From assembly GCA_039680605.1 (NCBI GenBank), contig JBDKTA010000071.1:1-64000 (forward strand): DNA of 64,000 nt, given 5' to 3'. Position numbers and translations under genes: made by a program. The notes under the pieces were generated by a model that was not told where the DNA came from, made no database searches, and saw only the letters and a program-made list of their open reading frames with translations. Each line of letters begins with the position of its first letter. Position 1 is the stretch's first letter. The DNA comes from Planctomycetaceae bacterium. Lineage in GTDB: Bacteria; Planctomycetota; Phycisphaerae; SM23-33. Below are positions 8,854 to 17,453 of the stretch, piece by piece.

Positions 8854-9173
8854 TGGCCGAGGAAAACGTGTTCATCACCCTGGGAAAGAAGGCTGCCGTG
8901 GGCGGGGCCATGCAATTCAAGGATCAGAACGGCTGGCGCGTGCTATGTGACATGCTGCTGTGGTTGATGCGCGCCGTGGCCGGCAAGGCCCCGCCCGTGC
9001 CGACGCGACCCGTGCGCCTGGGCCTGATGCGATTCGCCCTTAGCACGGGACAACTGCCCCTCTACTTCGCGGCCCTGCAAATCGAAGGCATCGGCGAGGC
9101 ACACGATGCCGGGGCCGCCGCCCGAGACTGGTTAATCAAACCCCGCAACCAACGACCTCGCGATCTGCGATAG
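8853..9173 (+). CDS. Hypothetical tail-module protein (106 aa)
   Basis: ATG 8853 overlaps the TGA of the tape-measure gene, so the two are translationally coupled. The product has a hydrophobic helix near residues 28-42 (LCDMLLWLMRAVAG) and an LxLMRFALSTGQLPL segment, then an Arg-rich tail. No family is recognised. The coupling to the tape measure suggests a tail-tip or assembly role. Confidence 0.6.
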   Translation: MAEENVFITLGKKAAVGGAMQFKDQNGWRVLCDMLLWLMRAVAGKAPPVPTRPVRLGLMRFALSTGQLPLYFAALQIEGIGEAHDAGAAARDWLIKPRNQRPRDLR

Positions 9174-9181
9174 GAGGATTT

Positions 9182-9412
9182 ATGGCCGTCATTGCCAACC
9201 AACTGGGCTGCGACATTTCCGGGCCGACTTCCGGCAAGCCGGACAGCGCCCCCACGGGCTTTGTCTATTACGACACGACCCTCGATCAAGCGCAGATCAA
9301 GACACCCTCGGGCTGGACTGCCCTCGCGCCTCTGATCGTCCCGGCCGCCGACCCGGGCGTGGAAGGTCAGTTGTGGAACGACAACGGCACCCTGACCGTT
9401 TCCGCTGGATAA
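9182..9412 (+). CDS. Small virion-type protein (76 aa)
   Basis: ATG 9182 follows AGGAGG (9172-9177), one of the best ribosome sites in the window. The product is a short beta-rich protein containing PTGFVYYDTTLDQAQIKTP, which resembles the fibre-type segments that list conditions on a displayed value (YYDTTL...IKTPSGW). It is likely a tail-tip or fibre accessory protein. No family is firmly assigned. Confidence 0.6.
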   Translation: MAVIANQLGCDISGPTSGKPDSAPTGFVYYDTTLDQAQIKTPSGWTALAPLIVPAADPGVEGQLWNDNGTLTVSAG

Positions 9413-9442
9413 CCAAGTCAATCGGACGGCCTAATCAACCGC

Positions 9443-11320
9443 ATGGCAACCACCGTAACCTACAACGGCGTCACGCTTTACAACGTGGTCACCCGCGCGT
9501 GGAGCGAAGAGGTCCAGATGGATGAGTCTGGCGCCGACGCCCTCTTTGTGCGCGTGCGCATGCGGTTTGAGGGCATCCTGCACGCCCAGGGTACGGCGGG
9601 AATCGTGGCCGGGCTGTCCGATTACGGCGGCCCTGGCGGGGCCTACACCGGCGGCATGCAGGGCGGAGGCGGGGCCCCGGCATGGATTGGCGTGAATGCC
9701 ATGCCGGCCAACCTGGAGAGCGGCCTCGACGACATCCGCCGTCGCCTCTGGGAGCCGCGCAAGGCCCTCAAGGTGTCCTTTGGCAGCCAGACCGCGCTCG
9801 AGGTGGCCGCCGCCACGTCGAGCATTGGGGGCGCCGGATACGCGGACACCGACAACGGCCCCAAGCCCAAGGCCGTGGAAATCACCCATGTGCTGGGGCA
9901 GCAGGTTCTTCGTATTGCCTTCAGCATCGACGCGGCGATCCTGCCTTGCCCGGGCGGGGCGACGCGCAGCCTGCCTCCCGTGCTCAATAACCGCTGGTCG
10001 ATCCAGGAGACCATGGACGACCGCTTCTTCACCACCCGCACGATCCGGGGGCGAATGCGGATCTCGTCGGCCAACCTCTCTGCCGAGGCGTACCGCAAAG
10101 ACGTCATCCCCCGCCTGGAGAACGGATTCCGCCGCGAGCGGATCGAGTTCACCACGGCCGCCAACGGCCTGGAGGCGGAGTACTCGATTACCGACCGGCA
10201 GGTCTTCGAGGCCGCGCCGTGGCCGGCCAGCAAGATCGAGGGCAGCCAATCGGTCTCGACCGCGGACGGCCTGACCATGCTGGACGAGGTGAATGTCCGC
10301 CTGGAGGGGCACCCCGGCACGCCCCGCGAGCTGCTCTTGGTGCGCTGCGTGCAAGTTATCGAGAGCCGCATGGGCGACTTGTCGAAGCTCAATAACGTAA
10401 ACCAGGACCAGGACAAGCAGATCCGCATCGTCGAATCGGCCAGCTTCACGGTGCCCATTGGGGACGCGAATATCGTTTCCGCTAGCCTTCGCACACGGAC
10501 GGTCATTGGGCAGAAGGGGCAGTCTCTGGACTTCGCCAACCTGGCCTCGGCGAAGATCACCGACAAGCTCAAGCTGCCCGACCTGCAGGGACACAAGTAC
10601 GACCCCCGCCTCTCGCCCCTGCCGGGAGCGCATGGCTTCAACATCCACGCCGGCCAGGAGGGCTACCGCTTCCCCATCGAGACGTTCATCGTCCGCTGCG
10701 CCCTGCAAAGCCCTTGCGATGGCGGCACGCATGGCATCCCGGGCGGGAGCACGACGCCCAGCGTCACCAAACAACCCAAGACGGGCGAGCGGGGCGAGAC
10801 GGAGATTACCCGGTCGACCTCGCAACTCCAGGAGCGGAGCACCCAGGACGACCTCTCGGCCGAGCAGCGGAACGCGCCCTACACGATTTGCACGGTCGAA
10901 AACCGCATCATCATCAGCGAGTGCAAGGTGCATTGCCCGCTGGGGGCCGCCGGCGAGAACGGGGCGACTTCCGCCGTGGTAATCCTCACCGAGCCCATCG
11001 CCCGCATGGAGTTCCAGGTGGAACACGAGCGGATCGGCATCATGCCCAAGGTGCCCAAGGCCAGTAAGACCTTCGCGCAGAGTGGCATCACCTACACGCT
11101 GCTGAGCCACAGTGTCCGCGTCCACCCGCCCATCCCCCTGCCGGGATCCACCGGCAAGGTCTATCGAGCTGGGGCGAGCTACGTCTACGCGATGGCCCGC
11201 GCGACCACGGAAAAAGACACGGTGCAGATCGAGACCATGCCGGCGGCCGATTACGAAAACGAACACGTCGAGGTGCTGAAACTGTCCGACCTCTACACGA
11301 GCGCAACCAGTCAGGGGTAA
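9443..11320 (+). CDS. Tail/baseplate structural protein (625 aa)
   Basis: The large, strand-rich protein lacks a signal peptide or transmembrane segment. The N-terminus (MATTVTYNGVTLYNV) looks like the opening of distal tail or tail-tip proteins, a Gly-rich loop lies at about residues 53-75, and a charged Thr/Ser/Gln linker at about 432-475 divides two globular halves. It is the first large gene after the tape measure, which fits a distal tail or hub component. Antisense frames across it are long but are by-products of GC-rich codon use. Function is inferred from position. Confidence 0.6.
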   Translation: MATTVTYNGVTLYNVVTRAWSEEVQMDESGADALFVRVRMRFEGILHAQGTAGIVAGLSDYGGPGGAYTGGMQGGGGAPAWIGVNAMPANLESGLDDIRRRLWEPRKALKVSFGSQTALEVAAATSSIGGAGYADTDNGPKPKAVEITHVLGQQVLRIAFSIDAAILPCPGGATRSLPPVLNNRWSIQETMDDRFFTTRTIRGRMRISSANLSAEAYRKDVIPRLENGFRRERIEFTTAANGLEAEYSITDRQVFEAAPWPASKIEGSQSVSTADGLTMLDEVNVRLEGHPGTPRELLLVRCVQVIESRMGDLSKLNNVNQDQDKQIRIVESASFTVPIGDANIVSASLRTRTVIGQKGQSLDFANLASAKITDKLKLPDLQGHKYDPRLSPLPGAHGFNIHAGQEGYRFPIETFIVRCALQSPCDGGTHGIPGGSTTPSVTKQPKTGERGETEITRSTSQLQERSTQDDLSAEQRNAPYTICTVENRIIISECKVHCPLGAAGENGATSAVVILTEPIARMEFQVEHERIGIMPKVPKASKTFAQSGITYTLLSHSVRVHPPIPLPGSTGKVYRAGASYVYAMARATTEKDTVQIETMPAADYENEHVEVLKLSDLYTSATSQG

Positions 11321-11323
11321 ATC

Positions 11324-13162
11324 ATGACCATTGAATATCGGGATGCAGTCAACAACGACGGCCTTTTCGACGTGCTGGGCAAAGGCTTCAAGGCCATGGC
11401 GGACCTGGCCACCGCCAGCGGCACGACGGTTGATGCCAGCGTGGAGGCGTTTCTGACGCAGACCGCCCTTCACAGCGGATCCCAATTCCAGGAGGCGGTG
11501 GCTTCGGTGCCCGGGGCCTTGCGATCCTGGCAGGCATCCGGCAATTCGTTGTCCTCCTACATGGCCGACGCCTGCGCCCGCCTGGTCATCGAGTACTGCC
11601 AAGCCAATAAAGCCTCCATCCCCGACAACATCGCCACGGCCCTGGCTTACCTGGTTGAGGAAATGGAGGCCGATGGCTATTACGTCGACGCAAGCACCGT
11701 TGCCCTCAGCCTCGCTGCCGGGGCCGCCAACTCCGGCGACGTGCAGCTTCTCTACACGGAACGCCGCGGCGATGGGCAGACCGAGGCCAATGCCCTGGCC
11801 GAGGACCTGGAATTCGAGGTCACCTCCGAATCCGCCGGCACGCCCACGATCAGCGTGACGGGAGAACTGGCTTACGATCGGCTCAATCAGGAGTGGCCCG
11901 GGGGCAGCGGCGTCAACACCAGCTTCGCGGCCGTCAGCCCGGCGGCCTCGCTGCTGAGCAATGGCGATTTCGAGGACGCGGCAATCGCCCACACGCCCGA
12001 CAATTGGATCATCCGCACGGGTACGGCCGGCGACACGGTGCGCTTGACAGGGCCGGCCATCCAAACGATCGCCATTACCGGCACGCCGAGCGGCGGGAGC
12101 TACGTCCTCTTGTATACAAACGCTGCCGGCATCAAGCGGGCCGCGCCGACCCTGGCCTACAACGCCAGCGGGGCCGACGTGCAGGCGGCTTTGCGGCAGA
12201 TTCCGGGCCTGGAATCGGTCACCGTGGAGACTACGGGCACCAGCCCGAACTACACCCACACCGTGACCTTTACGGGGGTGGGTGGAGAGGTCGCTGTCTT
12301 GACCTCCGCGAATAGCACGCGATTTGGCACAATAACCCATGCCGTCTTGTATCATGGCCATGATGGCAGCTACAGCGGTTCCTCGCTCATGTTCCGAGGC
12401 GACGGCACCACGAGCCCCGCGATCTACCACGCCTTGACGCTGGCCGAGGAGACGGTCTACTTCTGCCATTTCTGGGCCAGTCGAAGAACCAGTGAGCCGG
12501 AGACCTCTTCCGCCTCTTCTTCGTCGTCGAGCTGGTCGAGCGGATCCTACTCGGTGTCGGAATCGTCGGCATCCTCGGCCAGCAGCCAGAGTGCCAGCAG
12601 CAACAGCTCCAGCAGCCTGAGTTCCACGTCCACCTACTCCTCGTCGAGCCTGTCCTCGCATTCCCGCTCCTCGAATTCCTCCAGTTCGCAGTCTTCCAGT
12701 TCGCTGCCGGCCTATGAACTGAAGGTCGAGATCCTGGATGGCATCGACGGCGGCCTTTTGCACGATTCGGCGGGAAATGCCCTGGTGCTCGACGTGGACA
12801 TCGACGCCCTGAGCATGACCGGCCACACCAGCCAGTGGTTCAGCTTCCGCCTGCCTAAGTTTGTGGCGGACCCCGTATACCTGCGCATCCGCACGAGCAG
12901 CCCCCTTGACACAGCCGAGTCCGTGTTCATCGATCAAATGACCATTGCCCGCGGCGTCCAGCTTTACGCCGGAGGCCCCTGGGTGGCGGCCGTCAGCGGA
13001 GTGACCGCGGCCATGCTGGAAGACGCCTGGACATTGACGGTGGCCAACAACCGGGGCGGTTCCATGCAGGAGTGGTTCCACCGCGCCTTTGACATGGCCG
13101 GCAATGGCTTGCTCCTGCCCGTCGCCGGCACGACCAACTTACCCGATAGCCTGATTGCCTAA
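11324..13162 (+). CDS. Tail fibre/adsorption-type protein with poly-serine linker
   Basis: The 612-residue protein has a helical N-terminal 140 residues, a middle beta-sandwich-like region with carbohydrate-binding-module character (SLLSNGDFEDAAIAHTPDNW), a serine-dominated linker at about residues 394-462, then a C-terminal beta domain. The NGDFE...DNW pattern is common in carbohydrate-binding modules. The linker mixes TCC, TCG, AGC and AGT codons, so it is maintained at protein level rather than as a simple DNA repeat. Three nearby genes carry the same kind of serine tract. It is probably an exposed tail protein. Confidence 0.65.
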   Translation: MTIEYRDAVNNDGLFDVLGKGFKAMADLATASGTTVDASVEAFLTQTALHSGSQFQEAVASVPGALRSWQASGNSLSSYMADACARLVIEYCQANKASIPDNIATALAYLVEEMEADGYYVDASTVALSLAAGAANSGDVQLLYTERRGDGQTEANALAEDLEFEVTSESAGTPTISVTGELAYDRLNQEWPGGSGVNTSFAAVSPAASLLSNGDFEDAAIAHTPDNWIIRTGTAGDTVRLTGPAIQTIAITGTPSGGSYVLLYTNAAGIKRAAPTLAYNASGADVQAALRQIPGLESVTVETTGTSPNYTHTVTFTGVGGEVAVLTSANSTRFGTITHAVLYHGHDGSYSGSSLMFRGDGTTSPAIYHALTLAEETVYFCHFWASRRTSEPETSSASSSSSSWSSGSYSVSESSASSASSQSASSNSSSSLSSTSTYSSSSLSSHSRSSNSSSSQSSSSLPAYELKVEILDGIDGGLLHDSAGNALVLDVDIDALSMTGHTSQWFSFRLPKFVADPVYLRIRTSSPLDTAESVFIDQMTIARGVQLYAGGPWVAAVSGVTAAMLEDAWTLTVANNRGGSMQEWFHRAFDMAGNGLLLPVAGTTNLPDSLIA

Positions 13163-13199
13163 CGCCGAGCCAAACAAGCCGGCCGAAAGGAGAGTACCC

Positions 13200-13745
13200 A
13201 TGATTTCTCGCGCTGGACTGCACGGTGTGCCCATGAGCGTGCGCACCTTCACGGAACTGCCGGGCCGCGGCAACGCCGGCAGCGGCTGCCTCACAGAAGA
13301 CCTGCTCGGGCAGTTCGTCTACGATGCCGACGTGGGCGCGTGGCTGCCTCGCGAATACTTTGTCTTCGAGTGGGATATCGAACAAGACGGCGGCGGCATT
13401 GGCACGGTCACGCTTCGCCAAACCCTGCCGGCCAACACCCTGGTTTTCGACGGCTTCTTCGACGTGACCGAGGCCCTGGTGGGTGAAGGGGCGTCGATCG
13501 CCATTGTCGATAGCCAGGCCCACACCATCCTTTCCAGCGAGGCCATCGCCACGGCCGGCACCGAGGGCCTGCACGCCTTGACCGTGGCCGGCACGGCGGC
13601 GACCGCCTTCAAGACCACGGAAGACACCGAGATCATCCTGAACATTACGGACGCGGCCCTTACCGAGGGTCGCCTTGTGGGCTACCTGCGCTGTATGCGC
13701 GGGTTCTCGACCGACAACCGTTCCAGCGAATCAAGCAGCTCTTGA
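13200..13745 (+). CDS. Virion surface protein, copy A of a tandem pair
   Basis: The 181-residue protein starts at ATG 13200 after AAAGGAGAG. It aligns by eye with the next gene along its whole length: CLTEDLLGQFVYDA versus CMTEDVLGRHVYDA, LRQTLPANTL versus LRQTIPPNTI, and ALTEGRLVGYLRCMRGF versus ALTEGRLYGFLRCVRGF. It ends in a short Ser/Glu tail, where copy B has a long serine tract. The pair is a tandem duplication. The role is unknown; fibre or decoration of the tail is likely. Confidence 0.7.
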   Translation: MISRAGLHGVPMSVRTFTELPGRGNAGSGCLTEDLLGQFVYDADVGAWLPREYFVFEWDIEQDGGGIGTVTLRQTLPANTLVFDGFFDVTEALVGEGASIAIVDSQAHTILSSEAIATAGTEGLHALTVAGTAATAFKTTEDTEIILNITDAALTEGRLVGYLRCMRGFSTDNRSSESSSS

Positions 13746-13792
13746 CCCCCAAGAGGCGCGCCAAACAAGCCGCCTAGAAAGTGAGCGTTATT

Positions 13793-14590
13793 ATGCCGAG
13801 ACTTCCCCGAGCCGAGTTGCACGGCGTGGATATTTCCACACCGACCCACTCCAAGCTGGCCAGCCGCGCCGTGATGGGCGCCGCCTGCATGACCGAGGAC
13901 GTGCTGGGCCGGCACGTCTATGATGCCAGCGAAGAACGCTGGCTGCCCATGGAGTACGTCCCCTTCGAGTACGACGTGGTTGTGGATGGCGGCGAAGTGG
14001 GCGACCATGCCCTCCGCCAGACCATCCCACCCAACACGATCCTCTGGGATGGCGTGTATGACGTGGTGGAGGCGTTGAATAGCGAAGGCACGGCCCGCAT
14101 CCGCATCAGTATCACCGCGAACGCCGACGTGCTGGCCCTGACCCTCATTTCCGCTGCCGGGACGGCCGGCCTTCACGACATCGTGCCGGATGGCACCGCC
14201 GCCAAAGCCATCAAGACCGTGGACAACGAGCCGTCCGACATCGTGCTTTCCGTGGTGGGGGCCGCCTTGACGGAGGGCCGTTTGTACGGGTTCCTGCGCT
14301 GCGTGCGCGGCTTCCCGGCGGACACCCGGTCGAGCAGCTCGAGCGCATCCTCGATGTCGGAAAGCTCCGCTTCGTCGATGTCGCGTAGCTCGCAGAGCGT
14401 CTCGAGCGCATCCTCGCAGAGCAGTTCCAGTTCTTCGTCGATGCTCTCCAGCGCCAGTGCGTCCAGCAAGAGCACGTCCAGCAACAGCAGTTCCAGCAAG
14501 AGCTTGTCCAGCAACAGCAGTTCGTCGGTGGGCAACTCCAGCTCGTCGTCCTTCCGTTACGAGCCCTCCAGCGGTTCTTCGGAGTCTTGA
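13793..14590 (+). CDS. Virion surface protein, copy B with long poly-serine tail
   Basis: Residues 1-178 repeat the fold of the preceding gene. Residues 179-265 are almost entirely serine with scattered Ala, Met, Asn, Lys and Thr, ending in an SSSSSFRYEPSSGSSES-type tip. ATG 13793 is chosen over GTG 13781 because AAAGTGAG lies at the right distance. The extended serine tail is absent from copy A, so the copies have diverged in their display region. Such tails are good candidates for O-glycosylation. Confidence 0.7.
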   Translation: MPRLPRAELHGVDISTPTHSKLASRAVMGAACMTEDVLGRHVYDASEERWLPMEYVPFEYDVVVDGGEVGDHALRQTIPPNTILWDGVYDVVEALNSEGTARIRISITANADVLALTLISAAGTAGLHDIVPDGTAAKAIKTVDNEPSDIVLSVVGAALTEGRLYGFLRCVRGFPADTRSSSSSASSMSESSASSMSRSSQSVSSASSQSSSSSSSMLSSASASSKSTSSNSSSSKSLSSNSSSSVGNSSSSSFRYEPSSGSSES

Positions 14591-14593
14591 TAA

Positions 14594-15097
14594 ATGGCCC
14601 GCGTGGACATTACCCAAGATGTGGTTGTCGAACGGATCGCGGCCCGCCTGCGCTCCGTTCTGGGGCTGGGGGAACGCTCGGTCATCGAGGTGGCCGAGGC
14701 CGAGGACGTTCCCCCGCTGCCCCCGGGAGGCGATTGGTTTGTAACCCTGGCCGGCGGAGACGGCCAGTTCGAGACCGAGGAGCAGGCCGCCGGCAACGTC
14801 ACGGAATGGCAGGACGTGACCGTGACGATCTACAGCCGTGTCAAGCTCGACTCAACCAACCATGACAAGGCCCTCACCCGCGACGAGCGGCGAGGTCTGT
14901 ACGTGCTCAAGACCAAGGTGCTGGCGTCCCTTGTCGGATGGGACGCCACGGACACGGACGGAACGACTTTCCTCCGGCAGCTTATTCACGCGCGATCGGC
15001 CACGCGGCCCCAGGTGCTCCAAAATCCAAGCTCTGGAGTGTTCCTGGGCCGCCTGGCCATTACCTTCGGCTGCCCCTTTGACTGGGATCTCCTGTAA
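14594..15097 (+). CDS. Tail terminator/completion-like protein
   Basis: The 167-residue alpha/beta protein has an N-terminal helix with VVERIAARLRSVLGLG, a PGGDWFVTLAGG turn, a WQDVTVTIYSRV strand and a final strand-rich end. This helix-strand layout and size resemble phage tail terminator or minor tail proteins such as DUF3168/gp37-like families. It starts 4 bases after the poly-serine gene. Function is inferred from size and predicted topology; the location after fibre genes is unusual for a tail terminator. Confidence 0.45.
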   Translation: MARVDITQDVVVERIAARLRSVLGLGERSVIEVAEAEDVPPLPPGGDWFVTLAGGDGQFETEEQAAGNVTEWQDVTVTIYSRVKLDSTNHDKALTRDERRGLYVLKTKVLASLVGWDATDTDGTTFLRQLIHARSATRPQVLQNPSSGVFLGRLAITFGCPFDWDLL

Positions 15098-15112
15098 CAC
15101 GAGGACCGGGCG

Positions 15113-16627
15113 GTGAGTCTGACATTTGCTGGCCAACCCCTGATATTGCCCGACCCGCAAGGGCAGCTTGGCCGCTATCTCGACAACTGGCTCCCGCCCG
15201 AGGACTTGCACCTCTTCGGGGAACCGCTGGGCCTGACCGGCACGCGCACCAACCCCCGCGGCGACCAGCTCCAGCGCGTGGGCATGCCGTGGGCCAACTG
15301 GCCGCCACCGCCGCGCGTGAAGATCAACAGCCTATGGTGGCCGACCGGGGCCAGCCGCTGGGCCCGGGGGCTGTTTTTGGTGGCCGAGACGCAACTTGAC
15401 TCGATCCGCAGCAGCCTGGGCACGGGAACCGCCGGCACGCTGAGCATCGGCGACGGCACGCGCACCGTGACCGCCAGCCTGCACATGCTTTCCCCGCGGC
15501 GACTGTCGGCCGTCAGTTCCGGCGGGGTGTGGCTGTTGCCCTTGGTGGATGAACGCTACTTCTGGCAATTCCGCGATGCCGGCTTGCTGGTGGTCGATAC
15601 GCAATACACCTGGGGACGGCTGTTCTCGCACTTGGCTGGCCGGCTTGGCGTGAGCCTGGATCCCGGCAGCGTGGCCAGCGGGTATGCCCAACCCGACCCA
15701 GAGGAGTTCACCAGGCGATACGAGAACGCGGCTGTTCTGCTGGACGCCGCCGCGTGGTGCATCGGGAAGCGCGTGGTTCGCCAGCTTGATGGCACCGTGA
15801 GTCTGAATGGCAGCGAGGCGGCAGCCAGCGAGACCACAAGCAACGTCAGTGCCGGGGGCTGGCACACGCACCGGCACGCCCAACAGCCTGCTGAGGTTCG
15901 CGTGGTGTTCCCCAAGTGGCGCGACGGGAAGATCCAGGCCGATGGCGACGTATACTATATCAGCAAGGCCCCGCCCGATTCCACGGCCGCCATGCCGAGC
16001 GGAACGATCAAGACCTTCTTCGATACCGCCTGGGCCAACTTCTCCAGCGGTGGCAGCACGCCGGACAACTTTAGCGAAATCAACGCCCTAGCCGAGCAGA
16101 TCGCCACGGATTATTACGCTTGGGCCAGCCAGTGCTACGACCTCTCTTTTGCTGGGGTCCAATCGTGGGAGATCACCGGCCACGACGATTTCGTTTGGTA
16201 TCACGCCGGGCACCAGCCTGTGTTCGGTGCCCAGCCGGCGGAGGCCGATATCGAGGCCGACGATCCGCGATGGCAGTTCTACACCCGCGTGGCCACGTTG
16301 CCCTACAACTGGGGTTATAGCGAGCTACTCCATTACGTGGACACGGAGGTTTCCAGCAGTTCCAGCAGCCTGTCGAGCAGCTCCAGTTCGTCGAGCGGCG
16401 TTTCCTCCAGTTCCAGTTCGGGCGGCAGCAGCACCAGCAGCAGTGCCAGTGCAAGCTCGTCAAGCTCGTCATCGAGCGGCACGTCGGCGTCTTCCGTTTC
16501 CGATCTCTCTTCGGGCGAATGCATCGACCCGCTCGACGTGGGCCTGCCAGCGCCACCGGACGGCGGGAAATACGTGCTGGGCGTGGAGGCGAACTGCCTG
16601 ATCTGGATCGCCGTGGAGGAGTGCTGA
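15113..16627 (+). CDS. Tail hub/baseplate-like protein with serine linker
   Basis: GTG 15113 is followed by 504 residues. The first 400 form a mixed-fold region with many Trp and aromatic residues and a DERYFWQFRDAGLLV segment, reminiscent of hub proteins that bind tube ends. Residues 413-467 are a serine tract, and the C-terminal 35 residues form a small domain with two cysteines (SGECIDP and EANCLIW). ATG of the next gene overlaps its stop. A role as tail-tip or receptor-binding protein is inferred. Confidence 0.55.
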   Translation: MSLTFAGQPLILPDPQGQLGRYLDNWLPPEDLHLFGEPLGLTGTRTNPRGDQLQRVGMPWANWPPPPRVKINSLWWPTGASRWARGLFLVAETQLDSIRSSLGTGTAGTLSIGDGTRTVTASLHMLSPRRLSAVSSGGVWLLPLVDERYFWQFRDAGLLVVDTQYTWGRLFSHLAGRLGVSLDPGSVASGYAQPDPEEFTRRYENAAVLLDAAAWCIGKRVVRQLDGTVSLNGSEAAASETTSNVSAGGWHTHRHAQQPAEVRVVFPKWRDGKIQADGDVYYISKAPPDSTAAMPSGTIKTFFDTAWANFSSGGSTPDNFSEINALAEQIATDYYAWASQCYDLSFAGVQSWEITGHDDFVWYHAGHQPVFGAQPAEADIEADDPRWQFYTRVATLPYNWGYSELLHYVDTEVSSSSSSLSSSSSSSSGVSSSSSSGGSSTSSSASASSSSSSSSGTSASSVSDLSSGECIDPLDVGLPAPPDGGKYVLGVEANCLIWIAVEEC

Positions 16628-17142
16628 TGGGCAAGGCGTGGCTCAATGACGGAAAGCTGGTCATCAGCGCCACGGAGCGCGTGGTCCTCTGCGATACCTG
16701 CCCTTGCGGTTGTGGGGCATGCGAAGGGCCGCGAACCAAGCAGTACCTGGCCACCTTCAGTGGCGTGACCGATAGCGGAATGTCGCCGTGTTCGCCGGGC
16801 CAGTGTGCGGCCTACTTCAACGGCGTATCGTTCTACCTGGAGCAAATCTCGGCATGCCTCTTTGCCTTGACCCTTGAAGGGTTCAATTGCATCTTTACCG
16901 GCAGTTACACGCAGATTCGCTTGCAGTTCAAGGGGCCGGCGGATGGAAACGTGATTCAGGTGGACATTCAGAACTCTTGCGGGTGGGACAGCACGGAAAC
17001 CATCGAATGGACCGAGGCCATGGACCCCATCGGCCCCTGCAATGAACTCGACTTCACGATTCCCCTTCCCACATTAAACACCGGCGGATTGTGCTGCAAT
17101 TGGAACAATGCCAGCGTAAGAATCCAGGCGGTGGCGGCATGA
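16627..17142 (+). CDS. Cysteine-rich virion-associated protein
   Basis: The 171-residue protein begins inside the upstream stop (ATGATGG-type junction, ATG 16627). It contains a dense cysteine motif, CDTCPCGCGACEG, around residues 19-31 and further cysteine pairs later (CGW, CNELD, CCNW). It may bind metal or be disulphide-stabilised. Beta-rich regions suggest an extracellular or virion role. No family is recognised. Confidence 0.6.
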   Translation: MGKAWLNDGKLVISATERVVLCDTCPCGCGACEGPRTKQYLATFSGVTDSGMSPCSPGQCAAYFNGVSFYLEQISACLFALTLEGFNCIFTGSYTQIRLQFKGPADGNVIQVDIQNSCGWDSTETIEWTEAMDPIGPCNELDFTIPLPTLNTGGLCCNWNNASVRIQAVAA

Positions 17143-17453
17143 CACAGCTTTGTCAATACACCCCCGACGACTCCAACTTGTGGCGCTGCACGGTGTGCGG
17201 ACACCAGCATCCGGAGCCTTGCCCGCGCGCCCCCGTGCGAACGTGCCGCGGCGAGCCGCCCACATGCAAGCCCCAGGCCAGCGGCCCCGAGGTCTTGCGT
17301 CGCCTGGCTCTCTGCGAAGCCTGCCCGCAGCACCAGCCCTACCGCATGGGGCGCTACTGCAAACTTCTCGACCACGGCTGCGAAGGCAAGGCGGCAGCCA
17401 AGTTTTCCCAGCGAATCCTCGACGAAAGGGCGACGTGCAGGAAATGGACATGA
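17139..17453 (+). CDS. Small zinc-ribbon-like protein (104 aa)
   Basis: ATG 17139 overlaps the stop of the previous gene. The product has a CTVCGHQ zinc-knuckle at residues 17-23 and further cysteines arranged as CEACPQHQ and GRYCKLLDHGC, so one or two metal sites are likely. The next gene starts with a similar Cys-rich segment, suggesting a shared module. Biochemical role unknown. Confidence 0.6.
   Translation: MTQLCQYTPDDSNLWRCTVCGHQHPEPCPRAPVRTCRGEPPTCKPQASGPEVLRRLALCEACPQHQPYRMGRYCKLLDHGCEGKAAAKFSQRILDERATCRKWT

Noticed and set aside
9431-13081. 1216-codon open frame on the minus strand
   Set aside because: It lies antisense to three coherent tail genes, has no recognisable domain, and similar long antisense frames are common in GC-rich genes; the + strand genes explain the region.
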